This document shows positions 26,849 through 35,079 of a stretch of 61,618 nucleotides of DNA, piece after piece (position 1 is the stretch's first letter; each line of letters opens with the position of its first letter). The translations under genes were made by a program, and so were the position numbers. Under the pieces are notes generated by a model. The model was given only the letters and a program-made list of their open reading frames with translations. It had not been told where the DNA came from and ran no database searches. Origin of the DNA: Lactococcus taiwanensis (GTDB lineage Bacteria > Bacillota > Bacilli > Lactobacillales > Streptococcaceae); the NCBI RefSeq assembly GCF_014905395.1, contig NZ_BNDT01000008.1:1-61618 (forward strand), given 5' to 3'.

Positions 26849-27730
26849 TTATTTTGGAAGATGTCCTTGATCCCACCACAGTTTAATCAAAGCTTGCGTT
26901 CCATCATTTTCAAAGCCTTTGTCAGCGAGCTGATCGTAAAGCTTCTTAGCTTGAGCAGTGGCTGGAAGCTCCAGCCCCATCTTTTGCGCTTCAGCAAGGG
27001 CAATTCCTAAATCTTTGATGAAATGTTTAACAAAAAATCCTGCACTGTAGTCTTCGCGTAAAATGCGCGGTGCATAATTGGCAAGTGACCATGTGGCACC
27101 AGAACCGCCACCGACTGTTGTTAATACTTTTTCCAAGTCTAGTCCTGCTTTTTGAGCATAGACAAGTAGCTCTGTCATCCCCGTCATTGTTCCTGCAATA
27201 CAAATTTGATTAGCCATTTTAGTGTGCTGACCACTCCCCGCGGGACCTTGGAGCGTAATGGTTTTCCCCATTGCTTCAAACAGCGGATAAGCCTTATCAT
27301 AAGTAGTCTCATCTCCACCCACCATAATGGTTAAAGTAGCTTTTTTAGCTCCTAAATCTCCACCAGAAACAGGCGCATCAAGCGCACTTGCCTCTTTTTT
27401 AGCAGCTTCTGTGTAAATTTCTTTAGCCAAAGTAGGTTCAGTCGTAGTCATATCAATCAGCACCTTACCCGAAAGCTCATTTTGAAAAATGCCCTCCGTC
27501 CCAAAGTAAACTTCTCGTACATCCTTCGGATATCCTACAATTGTAATCACGAAATCAGCTTTTTCAGCTGCCAATTTTGGACTTCGTGCATAGCTCGCTC
27601 CACGTGCTACTAAGTCATCTGTTTTCGATTTTGTCCGGTTATAGACAATTAAGTCATGACCAGCATCCATCAGATGCCCTGCCATTGCAGCTCCCATCAC
27701 GCCTGTACCTATAAATGCGATTTTTGCCAT
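26849..27730 (-). CDS. NAD-binding beta-hydroxyacid dehydrogenase
   Basis: A 293-residue member of the 3-hydroxyisobutyrate / tartronate semialdehyde reductase family. It shows the GTGVMGAAMAGHL nucleotide-binding loop, DAPVSGGDLGAKKATL substrate loop, and GSGQHTKMANQ with the catalytic Lys. AAGGAAC precedes the ATG. The true substrate is uncertain; succinic semialdehyde or tartronate semialdehyde are options. A small unknown gene lies 21 bases upstream and may be in the same operon. Confidence 0.85.
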   Translation of the reverse strand: MAKIAFIGTGVMGAAMAGHLMDAGHDLIVYNRTKSKTDDLVARGASYARSPKLAAEKADFVITIVGYPKDVREVYFGTEGIFQNELSGKVLIDMTTTEPTLAKEIYTEAAKKEASALDAPVSGGDLGAKKATLTIMVGGDETTYDKAYPLFEAMGKTITLQGPAGSGQHTKMANQICIAGTMTGMTELLVYAQKAGLDLEKVLTTVGGGSGATWSLANYAPRILREDYSAGFFVKHFIKDLGIALAEAQKMGLELPATAQAKKLYDQLADKGFENDGTQALIKLWWDQGHLPK

Positions 27731-27751
27731 ATCTGTTCCTTCTTTCCTCGC

Positions 27752-27958
27752 TTAATTTTGAATATCACGTCGTTTTCTTGATTTAGGACCCCGCAATCGT
27801 TTAATTTTTCGATTGCGGTAATCCTCAAGCTGATACGTTTTTAATAATTTTTCAATCGCCCCACGGGACTGACCAGTCATGGCTCCTATACTCGATAAGG
27901 AACGCAGTGGCTGCTCATCAATGAGGGCTTGCAATGCTTCTTTCGTTAGTCTTTGCAA
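27752..27958 (-). CDS. Small basic HTH-like protein
   Basis: A 68-residue protein starting at TTG after AAGGGAT. The middle (SLSSIGAMTGQSRGAIEKLL) has the spacing of a helix-turn-helix, and the end is very basic (RNRKIKRLRGPKSRKRRD), so nucleic-acid binding is plausible. I do not recognise a family. It precedes the hydroxyacid dehydrogenase gene and might regulate it, but there is no direct support. Confidence 0.5.
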   Translation of the reverse strand: MQRLTKEALQALIDEQPLRSLSSIGAMTGQSRGAIEKLLKTYQLEDYRNRKIKRLRGPKSRKRRDIQN

Positions 27959-27985
27959 ACTTTTATATCCCTTCTTATTTTATAC

Positions 27986-28013
27986 AAAAAACAGTTGGCA
28001 CCCAGCCAACCGT
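27986..28013 (-). terminator. Terminator of tRNA-Leu(CAG)
   Basis: On the minus strand ACGGTTGGC and GCCAACTGT pair around TGGGT, followed by TTTTTT, 17 bases after the tRNA. Confidence 0.85.
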
Positions 28014-28029
28014 CCCTTTGTGTTTTTGA

Positions 28030-28112
28030 TGGGGAAGAAGGGATTTGAACCCTCACGCTCTTTCGAGCACATGCACCTGAAGCATGCGTGTCTGCCATTC
28101 CACCACTTCCCC
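28030..28112 (-). tRNA. tRNA-Leu (anticodon CAG)
   Basis: The 83-base gene folds as a class II tRNA: acceptor GGGGAAG/CTTCCCC, a long variable arm (GTGCTCGAAAGAGC), the T loop GGTTCAAATCC and anticodon loop TTCAGGT giving CAG. CCA is not encoded. Confidence 0.97.
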
Positions 28113-28193
28113 AATATTTTATATGATAACAGTTTCATTATAAAAATGCAAGCTTGAGATTGGCCTATGCCCTAAGGCAAAAGCCCTAAAAAT

Positions 28194-28232
28194 AAAAAAG
28201 AAACACCCCATCTAAAGAGGTGTTTCTTTTTT
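28194..28232. terminator. Terminator after the DUF1634 gene
   Basis: AAAAAAGAAACACCCC and AGGTGTTTCTTTTTT form a strong stem just downstream of the exporter operon. Confidence 0.9.
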
Positions 28233-28234
28233 AT

Positions 28235-28612
28235 TTAGGCTCCACCGTGACCAATAATCATGGCAACTAATAAAATAACCAGAACTAAGGTCGTGATTGC
28301 TACATACAGTTTATCCCCTTCTCTTGCAAAAGAAAAGATGGAGGCCACGACACGCAAAACTGGAGTTAAAATCAATAAAAATAAACCCGTCATTAACCAC
28401 GCCAAAGCTTTAAAACCGACCAAGCCAGATAAGATAGCGTCAAAGCGCACAGGCCACACGCCCGTTGCATACCCGGAATGTCCCGTCAATACAAACATGA
28501 GAATTCCGACAATAATTACCGCAGAGCTCACAAATACACCCGCTCGCAGTATTTTACCGATGTTGCGCTCAATTTTCAAGAGTTCTTCTTTAGTCATTTC
28601 TTCATTTTTCAT
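28235..28612 (-). CDS. DUF1634 membrane protein, exporter partner
   Basis: A 125-residue protein with three membrane segments (about residues 25-48, 65-85 and 100-120). DUF1634 proteins are commonly encoded next to TauE/SafE exporters. Here the start codon overlaps the exporter stop (TGATG), so the two are translationally coupled and probably form one transporter. No substrate information is visible. Confidence 0.8.
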   Translation of the reverse strand: MKNEEMTKEELLKIERNIGKILRAGVFVSSAVIIVGILMFVLTGHSGYATGVWPVRFDAILSGLVGFKALAWLMTGLFLLILTPVLRVVASIFSFAREGDKLYVAITTLVLVILLVAMIIGHGGA

Positions 28613-29463
28613 CAGAAAGTTACCCCCAATCCTTTAAGCAACATTTGTAACGCCATAATTAAAATGACAGGAATAAAGATGATACGAATCGTTTTCGCAG
28701 GTAATTTGGGCATAATTTTAGAACCTAATGCGGCTCCTCCGACGATACCAATGGCGAGTGGACCTGCTAAAGTAGGATCCACATAACCATTAAAGAAATA
28801 AACCGTCGCAGAAGCTGCAGCTGTTACCCCTATCATCAAATTTGACGTTGCCGTGGAAGCTTTTAGAGGCATTTTCATCATGGAATCCATCGCCATGACC
28901 TTAAATACACCCGAACCGATTCCTAGTAAACCAGAAGCCACCCCAGCGCCTAGCATAACACCAGCACCTGCTGGAACTTTTTCTACTTGATAAGGCACTT
29001 CCTTACCAAGCTGTTTATCATAATAGCTGGAATTTAATTTCAATTTTTCAGCCACTTTATCTGCTTGCGCATTTTGAAGGACTTCTTCACCTTTATGCAA
29101 TTTCTTCCACATATTATAACCTTGAAAGACTAAAAGGCATCCAAAGAGGATATTCAAGATGGTTGCATCAAAGAAGCCTGCTAAGATAGCTCCCACAAGC
29201 CCACCAATAGTGGTAAAAATTTCTAAGAACATGGCGGCGCGCACATTGATCATATCATCTTTCAGATAAGAAATGGCCGCCCCCGAACTTGTTGCAATGA
29301 CTGCTACGATACTTGCACCAATTGCATATTTTATATCAACTCCAAAAAAAGTTGTAATAATCGGTGTGATAATGATCCCACCGCCTAACCCTAAAATAGA
29401 GCCAAAAACTCCTGCCACGAAGCCTAAAAGCAACATGCAGAGTGTAAAAGCTAATAAAGACAT
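28612..29463 (-). CDS. TauE/SafE family anion permease
   Basis: A 283-residue permease with about eight membrane segments and the repeated family motifs GSILGLGGGIIITPI and GLLGIGSGVFKV. Family members export sulfite, sulfoacetate or other small anions. A charged cytoplasmic loop around residues 110-150 separates the halves. GGAGAAAAT precedes the ATG. It is coupled to the DUF1634 gene. The substrate is unknown. Confidence 0.85.
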   Translation of the reverse strand: MSLLAFTLCMLLLGFVAGVFGSILGLGGGIIITPIITTFFGVDIKYAIGASIVAVIATSSGAAISYLKDDMINVRAAMFLEIFTTIGGLVGAILAGFFDATILNILFGCLLVFQGYNMWKKLHKGEEVLQNAQADKVAEKLKLNSSYYDKQLGKEVPYQVEKVPAGAGVMLGAGVASGLLGIGSGVFKVMAMDSMMKMPLKASTATSNLMIGVTAAASATVYFFNGYVDPTLAGPLAIGIVGGAALGSKIMPKLPAKTIRIIFIPVILIMALQMLLKGLGVTF

Positions 29464-29516
29464 ATTTTCTCCAATCTTTCTCTATTTTATCAAAAACTTC
29501 TCAAAGCTGCACTTCA

Positions 29517-29534
29517 ACTGACAGCTCCATCAGT
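29517..29534. repeat. ACTGAC palindrome, copy 14 (ATCAGT right arm)
   Basis: ACTGAC-AGCTCC-ATCAGT, one mismatch in the stem. It lies upstream of the TauE/SafE gene, so it does not terminate that gene. Confidence 0.75.
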
Positions 29535-29597
29535 AAGTCAAAATCTTTTGCTCATTTTTCACCCTTGTTTTATGATATAATTTTAAATAAGATTAGT

Positions 29598-29619
29598 GTT
29601 TCACAAAGCAGTGTGAAAC
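29598..29619 (+). promoter_or_regulatory. Hairpin in the leader of a 59-residue gene
   Basis: GTTTCACA and TGTGAAAC are perfect 8-base arms around AAGCAG, ending just before the ribosome site GGGAGG and after a TATAAT box near 29576. It may mask or protect the start region. Confidence 0.5.
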
Positions 29620-29636
29620 CCCTTTGGGAGGTTGAA

Positions 29637-29816
29637 ATGAACAGAAAAGAATTAGAGCAGCGCCTGCGCCAAGAGCTCGCGCTTCCATATTACAATGCTA
29701 AAATTGCTGAGCGAGACTACAGTGAGTCTGAATTTCAAGAAATGAAAGCTCAACTTCAGGCAGATATTGAACAATACGCGCGGGATTACGTCAATGAAAG
29801 TAATGCCAATGGCTAA
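29637..29816 (+). CDS. Small charged protein, 59 residues
   Basis: A helical, charged peptide beginning MNRKELEQRLRQELALPYYN with the end YARDYVNESNANG. The start is set by GGGAGG upstream. I do not recognise a family. It is monocistronic, with a hairpin in its leader and a palindrome copy as its terminator, and lies upstream of zwf. Confidence 0.6.
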   Translation: MNRKELEQRLRQELALPYYNAKIAERDYSESEFQEMKAQLQADIEQYARDYVNESNANG

Positions 29817-29823
29817 AAAGTTT

Positions 29824-29841
29824 ACTGACCAGCTTGTCAGT
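29824..29841. repeat. ACTGAC palindrome, copy 15
   Basis: Perfect arms around CAGCTT with A-rich left and T-rich right flanks, right after the 59-residue gene; a probable terminator. Confidence 0.88.
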
Positions 29842-29864
29842 GACCTTTTGCAATCCCCCCCTTT

Positions 29865-29889
29865 CTGTAAGTGACCGATGTTCTTACAG
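29865..29889 (+). promoter_or_regulatory. Inverted repeat upstream of zwf
   Basis: CTGTAAG and CTTACAG, 7-base perfect arms with an 11-base centre, about 55 bases before the zwf start. It could be an operator or a leader stem. Confidence 0.4.
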
Positions 29890-29942
29890 TTTGCTTTAAT
29901 AAACCCCTAATTTCATAAGGAATATAGAAACAGGAAATCGTT

Positions 29943-31454
29943 ATGACTGAACAAAAACAAGCTCTTTTCACTATTTTTGGTGCTACTGGTGATCTTGCAA
30001 AACGCAAGCTCTACCCTTCACTTTTTCGTCTCTTTAAAAAAGGAGAACTTGCCGATAACTTTGCCGTAATTGGTACGGCAAGACGCCCTTGGACGGACGA
30101 GTACTATCGCGGTGTAGTTTTAGATTCGATCAAAGACCTCATGCGTTCAAAAACTGAGGCTGAAGCCTTTGCCGCTCATTTCTACTACCAAAGCCATGAT
30201 GTCGGTGATAGTTCTCATTATGTTAACTTAAAAGAGCTCGGTGAAAAATTACGTCACACCTACAAAACAGCGGGCAATCAAGTCTTTTTCTTGGCCATGG
30301 CTCCTCAATTTTTTGGAACCATCGCTGAACATCTTAAATCTGAACATATATTAACTGGCGAAGGTTTTGAACGGATTGTCATTGAAAAACCTTTTGGAAC
30401 AAGTTATGATACTGCAAAAGCGCTCAACGACAGTCTCTCTAAAGTCTTTACAGAAGAACAAATTTTCCGTATCGATCACTATCTAGGAAAAGAAATGATT
30501 CAAGCGGTCTCTGCTGTTCGTTTTGCCAATCCAATTTTTGAATCTGTCTGGAACAATGAACATATTGATAATGTTCAAATCACTTTCGCTGAATTTATCG
30601 GTGTCGAAGACCGCGGAGGCTATTATGAAACCTCAGGGGCTTTGAAAGATATGATCCAAAACCACGTCTTACAAGTCCTCAGCCTCATCGCCATGGAACG
30701 TCCTGCAAAATTTGATGAATCACATATTGTTGAAGAAAAGGTCAAAGCCCTCAAGGCCATGCGCCAGTATACAGCAGAGGAAGCCTTAGAAAACTTCGTT
30801 CGCGGACAATATAGCGCTGGTTATTTCGATGGAGAAACCTATCGTGGCTACCGCCAAGAAGATTCCGTCGCACCCGATAGTCAGACCGAAACCTTTGCTG
30901 CTGGGAAGTTTGTGATTGACAATGAACGATGGGCTGGCGTACCTTTCTATGTCCGCTCAGGTAAGCGGATGACTGAAAAAGGAACGCGGATTAACATTGT
31001 CTTTAAGAAAGATCCCGACAATCTTTTTGCAGGTAACTGCGATGATGAGCAAAGCCCAAATATCTTGACTATTTACATCCAGCCCACAGAAGGCTTCTCC
31101 CTTTCAGTGAATGGTAAAGCTGCAGGACAAGGGTTCCATCTTGAACCTTTCCGCTTGAATTTCAGACATGACAGCGAATTTCTCGGCAATTCTCCCGAAG
31201 CCTACGAAAAACTCTTCTTAGATGTTCTCAACGGGGATGGCACGAACTTCTCACATTGGGAAGAAGCGGCTCGTGCGTGGGAATTGATTGACGTCATTCG
31301 ACAAGCATGGGATAATCAAACGAGTGAGATTCCAACTTACCCAGCTCGCACAATGGGACCAGCCAATGCTTTTGAGCTTCTTGCTAAAGATGGAAGAGAA
31401 TGGGCTTGGCAGCCTGATCTCTGGTATCGAGAACGCGGTTATTACGAAAAATAA
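29943..31454 (+). CDS. zwf: Glucose-6-phosphate 1-dehydrogenase
   Basis: A 503-residue enzyme opening the oxidative pentose phosphate route: glucose 6-phosphate to 6-phosphogluconolactone with NAD(P)+. The coenzyme loop FGATGDLAKRKLYPSLF and the active-site RIDHYLGKE are intact, and EKPFGTSYDTA is conserved. AGGAAA precedes the ATG. It stands alone, with a strong terminator. Together with the gntZ-type dehydrogenase it can feed ribulose 5-phosphate to rpiA. Confidence 0.97.
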   Translation: MTEQKQALFTIFGATGDLAKRKLYPSLFRLFKKGELADNFAVIGTARRPWTDEYYRGVVLDSIKDLMRSKTEAEAFAAHFYYQSHDVGDSSHYVNLKELGEKLRHTYKTAGNQVFFLAMAPQFFGTIAEHLKSEHILTGEGFERIVIEKPFGTSYDTAKALNDSLSKVFTEEQIFRIDHYLGKEMIQAVSAVRFANPIFESVWNNEHIDNVQITFAEFIGVEDRGGYYETSGALKDMIQNHVLQVLSLIAMERPAKFDESHIVEEKVKALKAMRQYTAEEALENFVRGQYSAGYFDGETYRGYRQEDSVAPDSQTETFAAGKFVIDNERWAGVPFYVRSGKRMTEKGTRINIVFKKDPDNLFAGNCDDEQSPNILTIYIQPTEGFSLSVNGKAAGQGFHLEPFRLNFRHDSEFLGNSPEAYEKLFLDVLNGDGTNFSHWEEAARAWELIDVIRQAWDNQTSEIPTYPARTMGPANAFELLAKDGREWAWQPDLWYRERGYYEK

Positions 31455-31465
31455 AAAATAATTTT

Positions 31466-31492
31466 AAAACCCGCCAAAAGGCAGGGTTTTTT
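31466..31492 (+). terminator. zwf terminator
   Basis: AAAACCCGCC and GGCAGGGTTTTTT pair around AAAA shortly after the zwf stop. Confidence 0.88.
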
Positions 31493-31494
31493 AT

Positions 31495-31625
31495 TTCTCC
31501 ACAAAGTTTTACACAGTTTTCCACAACTTTGTGGAAAGACTTCACAATTCTGTGGAAAACTTTCCACTTTATCCTTACTAATTACCTCTATTATGAGAAT
31601 ATACCTGTGGATTTTATTTTCCACA
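31495..31625. other. Cluster of relaxed DnaA boxes
   Basis: Four sites fit TTWTNCACA exactly: TTTTACACA (31507-31515), TTTTCCACA (31517-31525 and 31617-31625) and its complement TGTGGAAAA (31551-31559). Weaker ones are at 31495, 31530 and 31606. All lie in a gene-free A/T-rich stretch after zwf. No dnaA or dnaN gene is nearby, so a DnaA-binding or titration locus is more likely than oriC. Confidence 0.45.
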
Positions 31626-31645
31626 ATAAAAAACTTTCGATTTTT

Positions 31646-32173
31646 CTAAAGGCTAGTTTTCCACTCAGGTTGTCCATAACGCTCGATCAATTTCTTCCAC
31701 ATCCGACGTTCCCGCCAACGATTTACTTTAGTGCTCCAAGCATCCGATTCGACTAAGGGGCGTACCAAAATACTCCTTATCCCCGCGCGGTGAGCGGCTC
31801 GAATATCGGTCATCAATTGGTCTCCAACCATGACGACATGCTCTGGCTTTTCGCCTGAACGCTTCAAAGCTTTTTTTATTCCCCAAGAAAAAGGCTTGAG
31901 CGCTCTCCAAATATAATCCACACCAAATTTTTCAACAGCTCGCGCCACACGAGTTCGCTTATTATTAGAAACTACAATAACACGAATACCGTTTACACGC
32001 ATTTCTGAAAGCCAGACCAAAAGTTCTGGCGTTCCGTCGGGATTATCCCAAGCAATCAATGTGTTATCTAAATCAACGAGGACCACTCGGATTCCTAGCT
32101 CTTTTAAGCGCTCCGGTTCCAATTGGTAAACAGCTTCCACTAAAAAGTCAGGCTTATAATTATCAATTTTCAT
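31646..32173 (-). CDS. YqeG family HAD-IIIA phosphatase
   Basis: A 175-residue HAD phosphatase. The nucleophile motif VDLDNTLI is near residue 33, VVSNNKRTRV gives motif II and MVGDQLMTDI motif III/IV. The start at ATG 32173 fits the family N-terminus KIDNYKPDF. There is no ribosome site, and TGGTATAAT ends six bases upstream. In related genomes it precedes the GTPase yqeH and ribosome genes, but not here. Confidence 0.88.
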   Translation of the reverse strand: MKIDNYKPDFLVEAVYQLEPERLKELGIRVVLVDLDNTLIAWDNPDGTPELLVWLSEMRVNGIRVIVVSNNKRTRVARAVEKFGVDYIWRALKPFSWGIKKALKRSGEKPEHVVMVGDQLMTDIRAAHRAGIRSILVRPLVESDAWSTKVNRWRERRMWKKLIERYGQPEWKTSL

Positions 32174-32179
32174 GCCCTT

Positions 32180-32188
32180 ATTATACCA
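32180..32188 (-). promoter_or_regulatory. Extended -10 for a leaderless YqeG-type gene
   Basis: TGGTATAAT on the minus strand, six bases before the ATG, leaving no room for a Shine-Dalgarno site in the mRNA. Confidence 0.55.
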
Positions 32189-32226
32189 AAAACTCACCAA
32201 AAAACCTTTATTATTCCCCAGAAGTT

Positions 32227-32244
32227 ACTGACAGGCCTGTCAGT
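32227..32244. repeat. ACTGAC palindrome, copy 16 (fully self-complementary)
   Basis: ACTGACAGGCCTGTCAGT is a perfect 18-base palindrome, extended to GAAGTT and AACTTC (32221-32250). It lies between the dnaJ terminator and the YqeG-type start. Confidence 0.92.
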
Positions 32245-32295
32245 AACTTCTCACTTGACTACATTCAAAAACCTACTAACCACTTTTTCAATATA

Positions 32296-32326
32296 CAAAA
32301 AAAGACCTTTTTGAGGCCTTTTTTTA
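32296..32326 (-). terminator. dnaJ terminator
   Basis: On the minus strand AAAGGCC and GGTCTTT pair (one mismatch) around TCAAAAA, followed by T residues. It overlaps the dnaJ stop. Confidence 0.75.
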
Positions 32327-33460
32327 TTTAAATTTATCAAAGAAACCTTTTTTCCCTGAGCCTGAAACTTCAATCCCACTCGCTTTAGCAAAAGCTTGTA
32401 AGGCTTCTTTTTGAGCATTGTTGAGATTTTTGGGTGTGACGATATCAATAATAACATACTGATCACCATTTCCAGAACCGCGCAATTTAGGAGCACCTTT
32501 CCCTTTCAAGCGGAAATTAGCACCCGTTTGAGTCCCTGCAGGAATCTTCAACTTCACATTTCCGTGCACAGTAGGAACTTCAACTTCATCACCTAAAGCT
32601 GCCTGAACAAAGTTCATTGGCATCTTGTAGTAGATTTCTGAGCCATCACGTTCAAATTTATCTGAGGCTTCTACTTGGAAAACCACATACAAATCACCAT
32701 AAGGACCCCCGTTTACACCGGCATCACCTTGTCCTTGTAAACGCATCTTTTGACCCGTTTCGACACCAGCAGGCACAGTTACTTTAACAGTGTGTGCTAC
32801 TTTTTCGTGTCCAGAACCATGACAAGTGGTACATTTTTCTTTAATCTCTTTACCTGTACCATGACAGACATCACAAGTCGTTTGAGTTTGCATCCGACCC
32901 AAGGGTGTATCACGTACCACATTGATTTGTCCACGCCCGCCACACTTATGACAAGTTTCGGGATGAGTACCTGCTTTAGCTCCTGAACCACCACAGGTGT
33001 GGCAAAGCTCTTCACGGTTATACTTAACTTGCTTTTCCACACCAAAGATCGCCTCTTCGAATTTTAAGTTAATCCGATATTGCAAATCATCACCTTGACG
33101 TGGGGCGTTAGGATTAACTTGTCCACCCCCGCCGCCAAAGAAGCTAGAGAAAATATCTTCAAATCCACCAAATCCGCCTGAACTTCCGAAGCCAGAAAAT
33201 CCACCTGAGCCGCCAAAGCCGCCACCGCCGAAGCCGCCGTTGGCTCCAGCTTCACCATATTGGTCATAAGCGGCACGTTTTTGCTCATCTGATAATGTTT
33301 CGTAAGCCTCTTGAACTTCTTTGTATTTTTCCTCAGCACCCGGTTCTTTATTTAAATCAGGGTGATATTTTTTTGACATTTTGCGATATGCTTTTTTTAT
33401 TTCGTCTTGACTAGCATTTTTATCTACTCCTAGACGTTCATAATATTCAGTATTATTCAT
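32324..33460 (-). CDS. dnaJ: Chaperone DnaJ
   Basis: A 378-residue class A J-protein that delivers clients to DnaK. It has the J domain with HPD (KYHPDLN), a long Gly/Phe-rich region, four zinc-binding CxxCxGxG repeats ([32 protein letters not shown]) and the C-terminal substrate domains. The ATG at 33460 gives the usual [12 protein letters not shown] start, but a GTG at 33475 has the better ribosome site (AAGGAAAGGAA). CIRCE lies upstream, so HrcA should control it. Confidence 0.96.
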   Translation of the reverse strand: MNNTEYYERLGVDKNASQDEIKKAYRKMSKKYHPDLNKEPGAEEKYKEVQEAYETLSDEQKRAAYDQYGEAGANGGFGGGGFGGSGGFSGFGSSGGFGGFEDIFSSFFGGGGGQVNPNAPRQGDDLQYRINLKFEEAIFGVEKQVKYNREELCHTCGGSGAKAGTHPETCHKCGGRGQINVVRDTPLGRMQTQTTCDVCHGTGKEIKEKCTTCHGSGHEKVAHTVKVTVPAGVETGQKMRLQGQGDAGVNGGPYGDLYVVFQVEASDKFERDGSEIYYKMPMNFVQAALGDEVEVPTVHGNVKLKIPAGTQTGANFRLKGKGAPKLRGSGNGDQYVIIDIVTPKNLNNAQKEALQAFAKASGIEVSGSGKKGFFDKFK

Positions 33461-33507
33461 CTCTAAACGACACACTTCCTTTCCTTGATCCATTTTTCAA
33501 TAGCACT

Positions 33508-33536
33508 ATTTTACCATGTTTTTTGACTTTTGGCAA
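33508..33536 (-). promoter_or_regulatory. dnaJ promoter
   Basis: TTGCCA (33531-33536), a 17-base spacer and TAAAAT (33508-33513) on the minus strand. Confidence 0.75.
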
Positions 33537-33541
33537 AAAAA

Positions 33542-33568
33542 TTAGCACTCTTTTTACTAGAGTGCTAA
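33542..33568. promoter_or_regulatory. CIRCE element upstream of dnaJ
   Basis: TTAGCACTC-N9-GAGTGCTAA, a perfect HrcA operator. It lies five bases upstream of the dnaJ -35 and just after the stop of the C39-like gene, where the stem may also end that gene's transcript. Confidence 0.95.
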
Positions 33569-33570
33569 TT

Positions 33571-34323
33571 TCACTTCAAAAATTCTATAGCAAATTGATT
33601 TGTCCCTGTATAGATAGAAGCTACTGTAGCTTCAGACAGCCAATATTTTCCTTTAATCGGATCATTCACATGGAATTCACCTTTACTAGCATCATAGCCA
33701 TCTAAGAGTACAGCATGTGTATTTGTCACTACCCGATGGCCATAGTAGTTAGTATAAGTAATATTTGGTGTGGCAAAATCAATCGTAACCCACATTTCGA
33801 CGAGATGTTCTTTCAGCACTGCTGCCTTAATCTCATCCATACTTTTTCCCGATAAATCGATAACCGATACACCATTTTGCTGTGCAAAAGCCATTAAAGC
33901 TGTAGGCCAAATCGTAGGAAAACCACCATCTGGAATCTCGTTATCGGGAGTCCACGGATTACCAGCATAACCACTGTTAGGATCTCCCCCCCAACCTACT
34001 AGAGTTAACTCATCAATCAAGTCCTCAGCTGATTTCCCATGTGTTTGACCCAAATAAACTAAAGCATTATAAAGCGAAACAGTCTCACAACCTTGATAGG
34101 CTCCGATTTTTATTTGATTGACATCCCCAGTATCCATCAATACATAATCTTCTCGACCTTTGCTATCTGACTTTGAAGTTATTTTAGAAGCGGGTGTAAC
34201 GGAAGTCTCATCTTTTTGAAAATGGTGAACAACCGCCCAGACTAAGAAGCACAGAACAGAGATAACAAAAAGGGCAAAAAGGAGATTTTTCTTTTTCAGA
34301 CGTCTTTTCTTTTTATTTATCAT
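33571..34323 (-). CDS. Membrane-anchored C39-like peptidase protein
   Basis: A 250-residue protein with a basic N-terminus, one membrane segment (about residues 13-34) and an extracellular papain-like domain. GAYQGCETVSLYNALVYLG supplies the expected catalytic Cys, NTHAVLLDGYD the His and FHVNDP the third residue. It fits the peptidase C39-like 2 group found on Gram-positive cell surfaces. Its start overlaps racD by 11 bases, which ties it to D-Asp cross-bridge genes. A wall-peptide hydrolase or processing role is a guess. Confidence 0.75.
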   Translation of the reverse strand: MINKKKRRLKKKNLLFALFVISVLCFLVWAVVHHFQKDETSVTPASKITSKSDSKGREDYVLMDTGDVNQIKIGAYQGCETVSLYNALVYLGQTHGKSAEDLIDELTLVGWGGDPNSGYAGNPWTPDNEIPDGGFPTIWPTALMAFAQQNGVSVIDLSGKSMDEIKAAVLKEHLVEMWVTIDFATPNITYTNYYGHRVVTNTHAVLLDGYDASKGEFHVNDPIKGKYWLSEATVASIYTGTNQFAIEFLK

Positions 34324-35035
34324 CTTCTAAATCTTTTTTTCCCATCATCACTAAAGTTCGATGTATTGTTTCGGCCTGTGCATCAATGATATTGAACTCT
34401 TTAGTCAAATCATAAGCGTCATAAAGTACAGAGAGTTCCGTACAACCTAAAATCGTTACTTCACAATCCATCTCAGAAGCAACATCAGATAAAATTTCAT
34501 GATAGAGCTCAAAATTGAGATTTTTATTCTCTTTAACTTCTTGGTAAATCAATCGATTAACTTTTTCTTGGAGTACATCACTTGGACTAACTGCCTCATA
34601 ACCATGTGCTTTTAACTCTTCACGGTAAACCCCTGTCAGAATTGTCCCTTCAGTAGCCAGCACAGCTACTCTTTTCGCCTCAGGATAATGAGTTGCTATA
34701 GCTTCGACAGCTATCCTTGGCATATGGAGAATAGGAATTTCGGTTGCCTTTTCAAGCTCCGAAAAATAATAGTGAGCCGTATTACAAGGAATGACAAAAA
34801 ACTTTGGAGCTAAACGACTTTGCAATTTGATATCATCAATCAGTTTCAATTCTGGATTTTCTAAAGAGGAATCTTTAATATAAGCTGTCCGGTCAGGAAT
34901 CGTAGCATGATTGACAACAATATAATTCAAATAATCCTGATCGCGATGGGCTTCGGTCCGTTGGTTCAGTGTATGAATAAAACTCTCTGTCGCTAGAGTT
35001 CCCATTCCACCCAAGATTGTAAAGAAGTTTTCCAT
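34313..35035 (-). CDS. racD: Aspartate racemase
   Basis: A 240-residue cofactor-independent Asp/Glu racemase family enzyme. The two catalytic cysteines are in VIPCNTAHY and ILGCTELS, with GGMGTLATE at the N-terminus. In lactococci RacD makes the D-aspartate that AslA adds to peptidoglycan; gene order here is asnH-aslA-racD, all minus strand, which supports that role. Symbol given from this context. Confidence 0.9.
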   Translation of the reverse strand: MENFFTILGGMGTLATESFIHTLNQRTEAHRDQDYLNYIVVNHATIPDRTAYIKDSSLENPELKLIDDIKLQSRLAPKFFVIPCNTAHYYFSELEKATEIPILHMPRIAVEAIATHYPEAKRVAVLATEGTILTGVYREELKAHGYEAVSPSDVLQEKVNRLIYQEVKENKNLNFELYHEILSDVASEMDCEVTILGCTELSVLYDAYDLTKEFNIIDAQAETIHRTLVMMGKKDLEDDK

Positions 35036-35079
35036 TGTCTCCCCCTGTCCTTCTTAGTGTTATTCTTTTATGTTAAACA

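Noticed and set aside
31495-31625. Replication origin
   Set aside because: DnaA boxes are present but there is no dnaA, dnaN or AT-rich unwinding repeat set next to them.
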